From: Fomitopsis serialis
Taxonomy: Eukaryota; Basidiomycota; Agaricomycetes; Polyporales; Fomitopsidaceae
Assembly: GCF_022376445.1 (NCBI RefSeq)
Contig: NW_025955204.1
Location: forward strand, 1 to 58,466
Direction of reading: 5' to 3'
Length of the DNA stretch: 58,466 bases
Position numbers and translations under genes: made by a program. The first letter of the stretch is position 1. Each line of letters begins with the position of its first letter. Under the pieces are notes generated by a model. The model did no database searches, was not told where the DNA came from, and saw only the letters and a list, made by a program, of their open reading frames with translations. Of this stretch, positions 44,605-57,243 are shown piece after piece.

Positions 44605-47600
44605 ATGACGGTCTCACTTGCTCGTGGCGGGATGGCACTGTCCGTTCTGCTTGCGCTGGTCTCACTAACCTCACCTGCATACGCAGCTCAGAACCGATCG
44701 ACATTGCGTGGTAGCTTCTCTCCATATCAATACGACTTGTCGGTGCGTGATTAAATATCGTGGAATTAACATCAGTCCTGACATTCAGGATATACACCAG
44801 CCATTGGCTGTGGCTAATACGAGGCCAGGTATGTACTACTCGCTGTGTCTCGGGACGTTCTACTGAGCTCCTAGCAGAGAAGTGCCCACCGTGCTTCAAT
44901 TGTCAATTGGACGCATTCGATTGTGGACAGTTCGGAGAGTGTTCAACATATGATGGACAGTGCAAATGTCCGCCAGGATGGGCAGGGATTGACTGCTTGA
45001 CACCACGTACGTCCCGTCGTTCCATGGAACATTGCCGGAGTTCACCGTTCAGGCAGAATGCGACTCTCTGGCGGACGGAGAATGGAGAAGACAACGAGAA
45101 CCGGGTCAAAAATGCGACTGCAAGGATGGTTGGGGTGGTGCGAACTGTAACGGTACGTTTGAAATCCTCCTTGGGTTCCGCCTCGCGCTCATAGCTCCTA
45201 GTGTGCAAGACGGATAGCGCGTGTGTCGGGTTTCCTCTCGCTGGGAAGCCAGTGGAGGACGGAGAGGAGGTCAACAATATGACATGCTACAAGGGCGGTG
45301 TAACTGTCTTCGAGAACCACCAAATATGCGCAGTGACGAGTGCGTGTCTCGCGTCGGGGACTCCTCCGTATCGCTTATGCGCCTCCAACAGACCGCAAGA
45401 TCATCGATATGCTTCCGGATCGTCCTCCCGAGGTGACGTTCAGTTGCGACAAGCCGGCAGCTACTTGTCAGTTCCAGTTCTGGACTGCGCAGGAGGAATC
45501 GTTCTACTGCGCACTGGACACGTGCTCGTTTGGGATGGAGGCGGACTATGACAGCAACACCACTCGCTACGCGTGTGAAAACATGAAGTGCAAGTGTGTC
45601 CCTGGTCGATTCATATGCGGTGAGAACGGCAGTGTCGGTGAGTGCTATGTCATCTCTTCTTCCGGAATGTACGCCCACTGAGCTCGTGTCATTGAAGACA
45701 TCTCGGACTTCTTGAAGGACGAAATCAGGGGCCCTGTTTCTTTCAGCTGCAAGACGGGCCAAGACTGCAAATTCGAGGAGCCTGCCATGAACGAACTGAT
45801 TGATACTATGTTCGGTGATCGTTACATCACATTGCAGTGTGACGGCGGAGAGTGCTTGCACTATTCCCAGGTGCCCGGCTACGTGGTAAGGGAGCATCAT
45901 TGGTCGATAGACATTCGCCGATTCTAATGATTCACTTGAAGCCCCCGCTCAAACCGGATAGCAGTCGCTTCATCGCGTTGAGCGCAGCAGGAGCAGGCTT
46001 GTTTGTTATCATTGCAACAGCAAGTGAGTAGCCTCTATGAAAATCCAAGTATGTTAGCTCACACCATTTTACAGTCTTCTGGTACGCAGGGAGGACACGT
46101 TCAGGTGACTTTGGTCGCATTCGGTTGCCCGAGAGCGAGACCGCGAGGCTCATGTCCGAGCATGTTGCCACGTCCTTGCACTTCTCTGACATCTCCTACT
46201 CGCTCGGAAACCGCACAATCCTCGACTCCGTCTCTGGCTCGGTCAAGCCTGGTCAGCTCATGGCAATCATGGGCGCCTCGGGTGCGGGCAAGTCGACGTT
46301 CCTCGACATTCTTGCACGGAAGAACAAGCGTGGCGTCGTGAATGGGCGAACGCTCGTCAACGGACGGGAAGTTGCAGACGAGGATTTCAAGAAGATGATG
46401 GGCTTCGTGGACCAGGAGGACACGCTGATGAGCACGCTGACTGTGTATGAGACCGTGCTGTACTCTGCGCTGCTGAGGCTGCCGCGCGAGATGAGTCTAG
46501 AGGCGAAGAAGTTCAGGACGCTGGAAACGATGCATGAATTGGGAATCCTCGGCATAAAGGATGCACGCATTGGCGACTCTGGTGAGCTGGGTCCTGACCA
46601 GTGGCGCGGACACGAGGCTAAATTGGCGCATAATAGGCCGCAGATCCATCTCCGGAGGTGAGAAGCGCCGCGTTTCAATAGCTTGCGAACTCGTCACCAG
46701 CCCTTCGATTCTATTCCTGGACGAGCCGACGAGCGGTAGGTCATTTACACTTCGGAGGCGGGTTATACTCATGTATTTCCAGGTCTGGATGCCTTCAATG
46801 CACTGAGCGTCATCTCCAGCTTGGTCACACTCGCGAAGGACTACAACCGCACCGTGCTGTTCACGATCCATCAACCGCGCAGTAACATCGTCTCCCTCTT
46901 CGATCAGTTGCTTGTTCTCGCGCAAGGCAAGCTGATCTACTCTGGCGATGCGGACAAATGCGGGGAGTACCTGGCTGCTATCGGACACCCATGCCCACCA
47001 GGTTTTAACATTGCCGACTTCTTGAGTACGTCTTTCCTCAGTGTTTCGTCGTTGGGCATGTTTTGACGATGAGCTGTAGTCGATTTGACAATGCATGCGG
47101 GTATTGAGCCTCGCTCCTTGGAAAGTCCACCGACAGAGCTGTCCACTTCGGAGGCAACCAACGTCAATGACGAAGAAAGGGGGTTCAACGGTGGCTCCTC
47201 CTCGGGACATTCCAAGACATCAAGTTCAACGGAAGAGACAGAGCTGCAGCCCCGCGCGAGCTCCGTCGCAGGTTCAGCCTCCGGCTACGTGCGAAAGAAG
47301 ACGTCGCAGCTATTGCAAGCGATCACGCCCAACTCGTTGCCCGGCGAAGGACCGTTGGCCCCTCGTTTGCAGGCATTGGTGGATGCGTTTGCAAATAGCG
47401 ACATCGCGGCATCGCTGAAGGAAGAGATTGCTGAGGTATCGGCGAACACGAATGCGCCTCAGAGTGGCTCGAGCCAATTGCCTGATGCGGCGTTCGAGAC
47501 GATGATTACCAGGGGACGTAAGCGGGCAAGTTGGGGCACGCAGTTCCGCATCCTGAGCGGGAGGGCATTCAAGAACTTGTACCGAGACCCTGCTCTCCTT

Positions 47601-48736
47601 GCTGCCCACTACATTGCCGCTGTTCTGGTCGCACGTAAGTGTGGCTTTTGACGAATCGACGGTAACCACTGATGTTTTTGTAGTCATGGGTGGATTCTTC
47701 TTCCACAATCTCTCGTAAGCGATGTTTTCTGTTCGCGTGGCTGGATGGTTACTGACTCTACTTCAGGAACGACATTGCAGGCTTCCAAAACCGACTTGGA
47801 TTTTTCTTCTTCACTCTCGCGCTCTTCGGCTTCTCTTGCTTGTCGAGCTTGAGTCTGTTCGCGAATGAGAGGATTCTGTTCATGCGGGAACGGTACGTCG
47901 TATGAAGGCTTTTGAACAACAGGTTGCTAATACACACATTACTCAGTGCGAATGGTTACTATTCGCCTCTGACCTACTTCGCATCCAAGGCAAGTCTTTA
48001 GTTGGCGTTAATGCCGGAGCCCAGCTCACCAGGTCTCTTGCTAGGTTCTGTTCGACATCCTACCATTGCGTATTGTCCCGCCGCTCGTGTACGGTGGCAT
48101 TGTCTACGGTCTCATAGGTCTTGTGCCTGAAGTCGCAATATTCTGGAAGTTCATCCTGGTGCTTGTGCTCTTCAACTTGACTACGGCTAGCGTGATCCTC
48201 CTGTTGTCGATCGCGTTCGCAAGCACCAGCGTGGCGAGCCTTGTTGGGACCTTGATCATGCTCTTCAAGTATGTTCAGTACTATGAACGCTCGCCCGTAT
48301 GCTGACAAAATTGCCAGCCTGCTGTTTGCTGGATTGCTTATCAACCGACAGACCCTTGGAAAGAAGTGGGAATGGCTCAATGTCATGTCGTTCTTCCATG
48401 CAGCTTACGAAGCTTTGGCCGTGAACGAGCTAAGGTACTTGCAACTGAGAGAGACCAAGGTATGCAAAGCGACATCGATCATGCATACGCTGATTCATGA
48501 CATCATCTACACAGTACGGTGTTGACATCGATGTGCCAGCTGCGGCAATTCTCTCGACCTTCGGACTGCAATCACAGGTTAGTCCTCGTAGCCAGGCTTC
48601 CTCCTCTCAAGGCGTGCTAATCGGATTATTTCAGTCCTTCTGGTGGCCGGATATTGCCCTTCTCGGCATTTTCTTTGGCTCGTTCACCATCATCAGCTAC
48701 CTGATCCTTCACTTCTACGTCAAGGAGAAGCGGTAG
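44605..48736 (+). CDS. ABCG-type ABC transporter with cysteine-rich ectodomain (ADP1-like)
   Basis: The start at 44605 gives a signal peptide ([19 protein letters not shown]). An extracytosolic Cys-rich region follows with EGF-like repeats ([33 protein letters not shown]). A helix ([20 protein letters not shown]) leads to the nucleotide-binding domain with Walker [10 protein letters not shown], signature ISGGEKRR and Walker [11 protein letters not shown] plus an H-loop (TIHQPRS). A Ser-rich linker and six C-terminal helices complete the half-transporter, ending FYVKEKR at 48734. This architecture matches yeast Adp1, an ABCG half-transporter of unknown substrate. About 14 short introns all keep frame. 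The EGF-like part likely faces the lumen or exterior. Confidence 0.9.
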
Positions 48737-49264
48737 AAAAACAACGTTCGCGTCATGTTGTGTGGCATAGCGGATGCGATTGTTGAGACTCGAATACGAG
48801 CTGTCCTATGCATAGTGACTGTAATGGCTGTATCATTGTAATATCATTGGCATCTCGCATCTTCCTCTCAGCTCGTCTGTCTCGCCGTCTCCGGTGAACA
48901 TGAGATTGACGACCCGATTCACATAATTGGACTTGACTGGATATAGCAGAGAGCATTCTCGGGGCACGTGCCCGGACGCGAAGCGTGTAAGTCAAGTACG
49001 CGACATACGCCGCTTGGCTGGGGCGACCACAAATTTCGGCTTGCTACCTGGCTCACCTCTTGCCTTCTCTCTGCTGTTCACTTTCATCTGCTCACCGCTA
49101 CTTTTTCTAAGTTATACATCTTGACGCGCAATTGGACTTGAAGTCGCCACCGTTTGGTGATCCAGCATTTGCGATCACACGAAGTCGACGGCAAGACGCC
49201 ACCGAGGTCGTGTCGTTCAGCAGGCACACTATACCCTCCTCCGTCGTCCTGAGACAGTTCAACT
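48737..49264. other. Intergenic and 5' untranslated region before the J-protein gene
   Basis: About 530 bp hold the 3' flank of the transporter gene, the promoter, and the untranslated first exon of the J-protein gene, which ends at 49265. No other gene is recognised. Confidence 0.4.
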
Positions 49265-51187
49265 AGTGAGTATCTGCTCTGCTTAGTCCAATTGTGAAGT
49301 GCAGAGATCCCCTTAGTGCCTGTGGAGACGGGATTATACGATCTACTTGGAGTACATCCAGGGGCCTCCGATGGTGAGCACACACTGTGGCCGCGGCCTC
49401 GCTGATGATTCATGGGCTGTTTGAATGCGCAGATGAGATCAAGAAAGCATACCGCAAGAAGGTAAGTCATGTCCACTCAATGTCAAGTCCGTGCTAATCG
49501 ACATTGACCCGTCTGTTAGGCTAGAGAACACCATCCGGTACGTCATGCATGTCGAGTATGTCTGGGCTGGAGACTAAATGGGGATGCTGCTGCGAATGCA
49601 GGACAAAGTACGTTCGCTGCTCTCTCCAGCATCCTGAGAGACTGACGTCCATTTAATAGAATCCAGATGACCCGACAGCTGGGGAGAAGTTCCAGGAGAT
49701 GGCCGCGGCGTACGTTGCTGGCTAATTTCTGACACTACTCTTTAACACGGGATCCTCAGATATGAGATCTTGAGTGTGCAAGAGACTCGGGAGGTCTACG
49801 ATGAATATGGCATGGACGGCCTATCCAAAGGAGGTGCAAGAGGGCCCGGCATGTCCCCAGATGATGTGTTCGCGGACATGTTTGGTGGCATGTTCGGTTT
49901 CGACTTCGGCCCAGGCATGCGGAGGCGAACACGAGGGCGGGATACGACGGTGCCGTACGAAGTCACGTTGGAGGACCTGTATAATGGGAAGAGCGTGAAA
50001 ATGAACATGGAGAAGGAGGCAATCTGCGGAACATGCAAGGGGTGCGTTTCTCTACCCACCGCTCCATGACATTCGTACGACCCATCGAACAGGACAGGAG
50101 CTAAGGGGTCTGCAAAGCCGAAACCGTGTGTGAAGTGCGAGGGTAAGGGTTGGACAATGATCCATACTCAAGTAAGTGAGCTGATTGCCACTCCGCCTTG
50201 TTCTTCACTCATGTCATGCTACAGCTTGCTGCTGGTCGTATTGGGACAACCCGAGCGACATGTTCAGAATGTAGTGGCCATGGAGAAAAGCTAAGAGAGA
50301 AGGATCAGTACGACCACCAACTTCTGTGCATCACGGTGATGTCTAACGCATCCTGGCAGATGTAAGAAGTGCAAAGGCAAGAAGACGGTCAAAGAGAAGA
50401 ACCGGCGGGAGATCTTCATCGAACCTGGAATGCCTGATCGACATCGAATAGTGCTAGCTGGAGCTGGCGATGAAGAGGTACGTGGCTTCCCCTTGATTCG
50501 ACGTCTTATTGACGTTTCCTCTGTAGCCAGATGTGCCGCCGGGAGATGTCATCTTCCTACTCAAAACGAAGAAGCACGAATCCATTGAGCGATCGGGAAA
50601 TGACTTGCTCACGACCGTGCACATCACCCTCTCAGAGGCGCTATTGGGCTTCTCGCGTATCCTCATCACACATCTGGACGGCCGCGGAATTCAAGTCACA
50701 AGTCCACGGGGAAAGATCATAAAACCTGGGGACAGCATCATTCTGCGCGACGAGGGCATGCCCGTGCACAAGAGCCCAGATCACAAGGGCAATCTGTACA
50801 TCATGCTTGAGATCGACATGCCGGACGAGGAATGGCTTTCAACAGTTGACCGCACGGTGAGCCCTATCCCATCAGTGAGACCTTGCTGTTGATGCTCATC
50901 CACCTACTCTATTCTAGGCACTTGAGGGTCTCTTACCACCCAAAAAGCCCGAGATGGAACCGCGTCCGGAGGTCGTGGAACAAGTGCCATTCGAGGAGAG
51001 TGACATCGTAGAAGTGCGTGCCCAGCATTTCTCTGGGTCCGCCTTCTTTGACCGCTCTGGATTTGCCCGGCAGTTTGGCGAAGATGAAGATGGGTGGGAG
51101 GACGAAGATGAGGATGAAGACGAGGACGAGGACGATGAGGGTGATTGGGGCCCGCATGGACATGAGCCGGAGTGCCAGCCACAATGA
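49265..51187 (+). CDS. Type I J-protein (DnaJ/Hsp40, XDJ1-like)
   Basis: The ATG is assembled by splicing: A at 49265, then intron 49266-49316, then TG at 49317, giving MPVETGLYDLLGVHPGASD. The J domain continues EIKKAYRKK, then an 18-nt exon (AREHHP, 49520-49537) and a 6-nt exon (DK, 49602-49607) that together make the HPD motif. The Gly/Phe region (FGGMFGFDFGPGMRRR) leads to a four-motif zinc centre: CGTCKGTG, CVKCEGKG, CSECSGHG and CKKCKGKK. The client-binding domain follows, then an acidic Asp/Glu tail ending in a TGA at 51185. It would stimulate Hsp70 ATPase in the cytosol. The lack of a CaaX box separates it from Ydj1, and the acidic tail and N-terminus fit the XDJ1 branch. Confidence 0.92.
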
Positions 51188-51538
51188 GGCAGGCCTGTGC
51201 TTGAGGACGAGGTCGGCATCGATGTATAATGTGTTTCTGTTGCGATATCTTAGAGCTGCCTACTGTTGGGCATGATTACTCTCCGCTCTGCAATTATACT
51301 GTGGAATGCTTTCGGATCGAATGAGTGAGTCAGAAGCATTGACGGCCGTTATAATCCAGTATGGGGTTCTAATGACCAGGTAACAACATTCTATAGGGAT
51401 TCATAGAGCCATTCAGTCTCCGATCAGTAGGATCGCTTGCGCGTACATACTATGATACTTACTACAAACTGTGACGAGACTCGGCCTTCACTATATCTTC
51501 GAGTCCTACATGCAACTGCGACAGCAGGCAGCAACACT
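51188..51538. other. Intergenic between J-protein and ALG12
   Basis: The 350 bp form the 3' flank and the ALG12 promoter. No gene is recognised. Confidence 0.35.
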
Positions 51539-53523
51539 ATGAGCTTCATACTGGACTTGTACCTTGTCGGTGTAGCGTGGCTGCACGCACTGCTCGCGCC
51601 CTATACCAAGGTCGAAGAGAGCTTCAGCCTCCATGCGACGCACGATGTGCTCATGTACGGCGTGCAGCCACATGCCCTTCAGAATGTACGCGATTTTCTC
51701 CATGAGCAATAGCGGGTAACAGCTTGATGTTTGAAGTATGACCACCGTGTCTTCCCTGGGGCAGTGCCACGGACGTTCATAGGAAATGCTCTCCTGGCGT
51801 GGATGACTAGCGCAGTAGCGTACCTGGCTAGCCCTCAGGGAATGTTTACACAGAAGGCCGATGTGCAAGTGCTAGGTTCGTGCAACTCTGCAGCGTTTGG
51901 AATCGTACAGATATAACATCCTACCAGTCCGTTTGGTTCTCGCGACCGTGAATGCCATCGCACTTTGCCTCCTGCGGCGCGCCGTGTCGCGTCGGTTCGG
52001 CCGTCTTGTGAGCTGGGCATTCGTGGCGCTCACCATCAGTCAGTTCCATCTGCCATTCTGGATGGGCAGGACGCTGCCGAATATGTTCGCCCTCTTCCCC
52101 GGTGCGCAAGTTCGCTCATGAGTCTGCACTGAGCTGAAGGCAGATTCAGTGAATATCGCTCTGTACCAATTGGTGAACCGTTCGCCCAACTCGAGTCGCC
52201 TTTCGTCATCTGCGTTTCATCGCATGGTGGCACTCCTGACATGCACAGCTGCTATCTTCCGCTCTGAGGTTGCCCTACTCCTCGCTCCGCTTGCTCTGCA
52301 AGGTCTGCTAGCAGGCTCTACCACGTTCTCTTCGCTACTTCGAGTTGGAGTGATTAGTGGCACTTGTTTCGCGGGTGCGTGCTTGGGAGACGGATGCCCA
52401 GCTCTAGTACGAACTAACGACGGCCCGCAGCCCTGACAACCCTAGTTGACTCCTACTTCTGGCAACAATGGCCTTTGTGGCCAGAGTTGCACGGTGTCTT
52501 CTTCAACGTCATCGAAGGGAAGAGTGCAGAATGGGGTGTACGCGTGAACTGTGTTTATGCAGTGGCACCTCTGATTTTTGTCCTGCTTATCAGGTCTCCC
52601 CATGGCACACATACTTCACGTCGTCTTTGTCCAAGCTCCTCATGTGGAGCTTCCCACTGTCCGTGCTCGGCTTTCACGCCGATTCACGCGTCCGCGCACT
52701 CCTCTTGCCTTATCTTGGCTTCATAGCTCTCCTCAGCTGCTTAGGACACAAAGAGTGGCGGTTCATCATCTATGTCGTTCCAGTATTCAATATCGCAGCC
52801 GCAAGAGGCGTCACATGGATGTGAGTATTCGTCGATCTCGCACGAACGAATGGTTCAATTACTGATACTCTCGATCGCGCTCGTAGCGTGAGGAAACCGA
52901 AGAGCAAATTCCTCGTTCGCCTGTCTATCCTCGTTACTCTCGGTCTGATTGCATGTAATTTCGTCGTGACAAGCCTCTCCACTCTGGCGTCGATGAACAA
53001 CTACCCAGGGGGCGAAGCATTGTCGACTTTTAACGCTCACTATGCCAACGAGACTCATGGTGTGTCGCCTTACTATGTATCTCCACGTTTCATGCTGCTT
53101 ACGAATATCCCAGTACACGTCCACATATCCAACCTAGCTGCACAGACCGGGGCCTCCCTCTTCCTCCATGCCTACGCACCGCCCTTCCTCACAAGCATAA
53201 ACCTCGCACCTCCGACTCAACACTGGGTGTACGACAAGACGGAAAACCTCACGCCGCAGATGCTCAGTGGGTCGAAGGAGGTCACGCATGTCATCGCCGA
53301 GAGCGACGGCACTGGCTCGCCTTTACCCACAGGATTCTCTTCGAGCTATTGGACACCCGTTGCAAGTATCCCGGGCTTTGACGGGTGGAAGATCAACCCT
53401 CGGCTGCGAGAGTTAGTGAAAGGTAGAGGCAAGGGGTTGATGGAGAACCTGGATGTGTTCGTCCACCCGTTGGAGATGATCCTGAGCGAGAAACTGGTTA
53501 TCCTAGAACGGAAGGGTCATTGA
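51539..53523 (+). CDS. ALG12: Dolichyl-P-mannose alpha-1,6-mannosyltransferase ALG12
   Basis: The start at 51539 gives MSFILDLYLVGVAWLHALLA, followed at once by the GT22 signature PYTKVEESFSLHATHDVLMYG. Conserved loops are DHRVFPGAVPRTF, FWMGRTLPNMFALFP, and RSEVALLLAPLALQ with a FWQQWPLWPELHG loop. Later segments are EWGVSPWHTYFTSSLSKLL and LGHKEWRFIIYVVPVFNIAA with the HKEWRF motif. It transfers the eighth mannose to the lipid-linked oligosaccharide in the ER lumen during N-glycan precursor assembly. About ten membrane helices and roughly 500 residues fit the family. The C-terminus (HPLEMILSEKLVILERKGH) ends at 53521. Short introns interrupt the gene and no defects were seen. Confidence 0.92.
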
Positions 53524-53712
53524 GGCTTACTATGCATGTATTCCCACGGAATGGAACATATGTAGCCGTTCACGGACTGCGATCTCTTGAGGCCATTATC
53601 GGTAAGCTGAAAACCACAGGGCATCGGAATGCAAGGTGAGGGTCAGAATTCGGAGAGCAGTGTATGTACATGCACAGGAAAGCCATATATCAATGCCGTC
53701 ATGGCTGCCCAG

Positions 53713-54688
53713 TCAGTTGCGCTTCAGCAGCCTTCCCCCTCTTCTCCGCTGCAGCCTTCGCCTCGCTGAGAGGTCTGCTCCAGCGCGCTTCCGGGGGTCC
53801 CAGATACCCAGTTCCCTCTTCATCTCATCCACGTTCTGGCTCCACCGCTCTTCCCAGTACACACTAATCAAGCTCTTCGCGCTGCCCCCACACTTGACTG
53901 CCCAAGGAACGAACTCGCTGAAGAGCCGTTGGCGCTTGGCTGAGGTGAGGCGGAGGTGGCCAAAGGCTGCGGCGAAGCCGGCCATGGGGAGGCCGAGGTT
54001 GGCGAACTCGAAGAACTTGAGCGCGAGCTCGGACTCGACGTTGACGGGCAGGTTGCAGATGCAGTGGTAGAAGTCGTGGCATTCGCGGTAGCGCAGCAAG
54101 ACGTACGCCAGCTCGGGGTCGTCGACGTAGTGCACCTGTAGTAATTGTGAGCACGTATGTCTCCAAAGAAGTGAGCAGATACGTACCGGCTCACGCGTAT
54201 CGGGGGTCACACCGCACCGCTCGAGCCAAGTTACGTACGCACGACCAAACGACCCCTCTGGGAGCAACGCCAGCTTGTTCATGTCGACGGTCGCCGAGTT
54301 TACGCGGGGCCGCTCTTTTAGAATCCTCCTGCCCTCTGGCTCTCCAGCATGGCATCCCGAAGACGAGGCAGCACAGGTCCGGAGGTCACGTCTCCCAACG
54401 CAGCCACCATGTCTGTGCGGGGTTATGAAACTCTTGTCAATTGCAACGGCATGATTGACGCACCACCTCTCCTAGGGTTCGCTAGCGACATGAGCGCGGA
54501 ACCAACAGCCAGGAAGCCAGCCTCGAAAGTGTTCAGCGGGATATGTCCCTCGTATGCCGGTTGCGTACTCTTCGGACGCGTCTGTTCATGTAAGACCCTC
54601 AGCTTGGGCTGGCTAGGACTGGTGATACTCTAGGAAGCCATGTTATCGAACGCCGTGCGGTACGCGGCAAAGAGTTCGCGAGAGACAT
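53713..54688 (-). CDS. COQ4: Ubiquinone biosynthesis protein COQ4
   Basis: The minus-strand start at 54688 gives an Arg/Ser-rich mitochondrial presequence ([20 protein letters not shown]). The next exon encodes [20 protein letters not shown], then [20 protein letters not shown]. The hallmark metal-binding sequence [17 protein letters not shown] (HDxxH plus a distal Glu) and [18 protein letters not shown] follow, ending at 53713. COQ4 acts on the matrix side of the inner membrane in the CoQ synthome, in C1 decarboxylation/hydroxylation of the ring. One base appears to be missing at GG 54338-54339 (CC in sense): the residues on either side (RDAMLES and [11 protein letters not shown]) are both family-typical but in different frames. 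As an essential respiratory gene, it is more likely a sequencing error than a broken gene. Confidence 0.88.
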
Positions 54689-55286
54689 GGTTGTGTGCAG
54701 CGTCGCGCTCGACTTGAGCACGGTGACGGTCGGATTGTGAGACACACGGTCACCTGCACCGCGGCCCTACGCCACAGCGCGTCTGGATGAACTGCGCCTG
54801 AGCTCGGAGTCGAAGGACTTGCAAAGGACTCAGTCTTTTTTTTTGCTGTAGTCTGATGGATTGTACTGACTACCATTCTCCTCACATTGGTCGTATCAGC
54901 GTTAACGAGGATAAGCGCAGGTCCTCGATTCCTCCACGGAGCATCGCTACTACCCACTACTAGCATCGAGACTAAACTGGCACCTCGTCGTATGAACTGC
55001 ATTGGTCAGATTAGAGTGACTGGCCAGACACGAGCGTCCCTCCCGTCAAGAATGTCGTACGTACGAGAGGTTGCCTACGCTAAGTGATTACTAACCTCAA
55101 GCTAATATGCAGGTGGTGACGACATCTTGCATTCCTTCCGCCCTCAACTGTGCCATTTCCATCGTAGCGATGCCATTTCCCTCCTCAGATCAGCGTTGTC
55201 TGAGTTCGACCGCTGGAATGCGCAGGTGCAGAACCGTGCTGGCCGGCGTAGACGCACTGCCCAACAGCGTCGAACGTTTTCTGGTG
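54689..55286. other. Upstream region of COQ4 and 3' flank of the membrane-protein gene
   Basis: About 600 bp hold a T9 run near 54839 and, at 54736-54761, a copy of a short sequence also found at the right window edge (CGGTCACCTGCACCGCG). No gene is recognised. Confidence 0.35.
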
Positions 55287-56518
55287 TCAGCACTGACCGT
55301 TCGGCGGGTACGATTGTGACTGCTGTCTGAAGTCATGAGCCTCGCCGTCAGGTTGTCTCCATGTAAGTGGAGGTCGCTTCGATGCGCTTTCGTCAAACAC
55401 GCGGGCGTCGCTTGTGCCGGAAGAGGAGGGTCTCGAGATAGCGCCATAGTGAGCACCGTCATATCGTCTACTGGCATGGAGTCTTGAATGAACGACTCGC
55501 ACAGTGCTGTTCACGGAAAAGACAGCCGCACCTGGTAATTCAACGGACGAGAGGAACGAATGGATCGATTGCCGTGTGATCCATGTCGTCTGTGCGTAGT
55601 GCACCGTTTGCCGCCTCCGCCAATAGATCACGAAGCAGAGGCAAAGCGCAACGAAGGCAACACTACCGAGTACACCGCCAACAATCGCACCATGGGAGAA
55701 CCTTATTCAGAGTGAGAAACGTTGGCAAGAGAGGGCAGTGGCAACCTACCATGGTGAGTTGAATTACTGGGTGGTTCGCTGCTGGAAGTCGTTGAGGTCT
55801 GCGATGTGGATGTAGCACTGCTGGACGAACTTGGCTCGCCATCATCAAAACTTCGTGGAAATTCGGGCCACCTCATCAAGCCAACGATCATGTAACTATG
55901 CATGCTGGACTCACGTGTACACAGCCCGGTCAACAGTAGAACTGACGGCTGAGAACCTTGCACTGCTGTCATCACCAAGGTATGTTCCGTATTGCTGAGG
56001 TCGTCATACTGAAGACGGTCCTGTTGTACTGTATTGCTCTTGACTCGGATCTGGGGCATGCTGGTACGTCCGCTAAGTGTCCGTCCAAGTGGATGCTGAT
56101 GTTGGTCAAGATTGGAGTCTCGACGACCGGCTGGGAATTGACAACGATACAATAGAGCCAAACCGCGGTTCCTAGACATAGTGTCAGTCTATCTCTCCTG
56201 AAGTTGCGATGCAAACCAATCACCGTTGAACCGCAAGGTCAGATAGTGAAGAATAGAAGCGTTCGGAAAGTTGGAAGTCGTGTCGTGCCATGTGCCCGCA
56301 TATGTGTCGTTCGCATTCGGACGGAGGGCACACGACGAGCAATTCTGGCCAGTATTCCAGGCACCAGTGTAAGCGACTTGCACACCGGTCACGAAGTCTC
56401 CATAGAAATCATCGATCGTCCTGTTGGTCTGTCCAGCAGAGACGAAACCAGAGAGGAGCAGACCGATGAATAAGGTCCCTTGCACTCGTAAGTGGTTACG
56501 GGGAAGAATTGAGAACAT
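55287..56518 (-). CDS. One-pass membrane protein with secreted-type ectodomain
   Basis: The start at 56518 gives a signal peptide (MFSILPRNHLRVQGTLFIGL). The ectodomain follows, with TIDDFYGDFVTGVQVAYTGA, CSSCALRPNANDTYAGTWHD and FNGTAVWLYCIVVNS, and several N-glycosylation sites. A Ser/Thr-rich stalk leads to a transmembrane helix (AIVGGVLGSVAFVALCLCFV) with IYWRRR stop-transfer, and a cytosolic tail ends at 55287. This plan is common in expanded basidiomycete families of unknown function, probably binding cell-wall or extracellular ligands. The frame slips twice (near 56009 and at 55932-55933). One added T at each place restores the conserved sense. Start 56551 is an alternative. Confidence 0.7.
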
Positions 56519-56551
56519 TTTCGTGCATGCGTAGGGGGCACGGATGGTCAT

Positions 56552-57243
56552 GGAGGATATAATGACGAAGGTGACGCTCGGACGTCTACATACAAGTTGA
56601 CATAGTCAGTGTGCACTGCATATCATCATCACAGTCATGGTGACTTATCGTATTGGCAGGTTGCCACTTCCTGGGAAGAGTGGTTGCTGCGATGTGTGTT
56701 ATGTCAACTGCTTCTTGACAGTTCCACTGATTGCGGACCGACTCGGTGCAACAGATTCGGCTCAACCTCGGCTACAGGGATGTTAACGAATACGACGTAC
56801 AGCGGCAGAGTATGGGACAGCAATACTTATACTGAATGTGGTCCAAACGGAGAGATTCATGAAACAGCACATCCTATTGCACTGCTGCACATCTCTCCAG
56901 CATTTCCCTGAAACAACATGAGAGTACAGCATGACATTGATGAGACGCCAGCGCCGGCCGGCCTGAGACACCACACCGTACTATATCAAGGTCCGGTGTG
57001 GGTGGGTTACTGCAGGCTCGGTAGTGCAGTGAAGCTGGTCGTAGTCTAGTTATGTTAAGTCAGATCTGTCAAGCATCATCTTGTAAGTCGCCCTCTCCAT
57101 CGGCCCGCCGGAGGAGGTCACTGTAGGTGGACATACCAGTTTTACCCCTGTTGCGGAATAACGCTCATTGGTACAATACAATGCTCCCAGATCACTGCTT
57201 TCGCTTCCTGACCCTGAACCCTTCATCGTGGACTCGACAGTTG
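56552..57243. other. Intergenic between membrane-protein and phosphoesterase genes
   Basis: About 690 bp contain only short frames of both strands without family signatures (for example 56609-56911, plus). Nothing else is seen. Confidence 0.35.
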
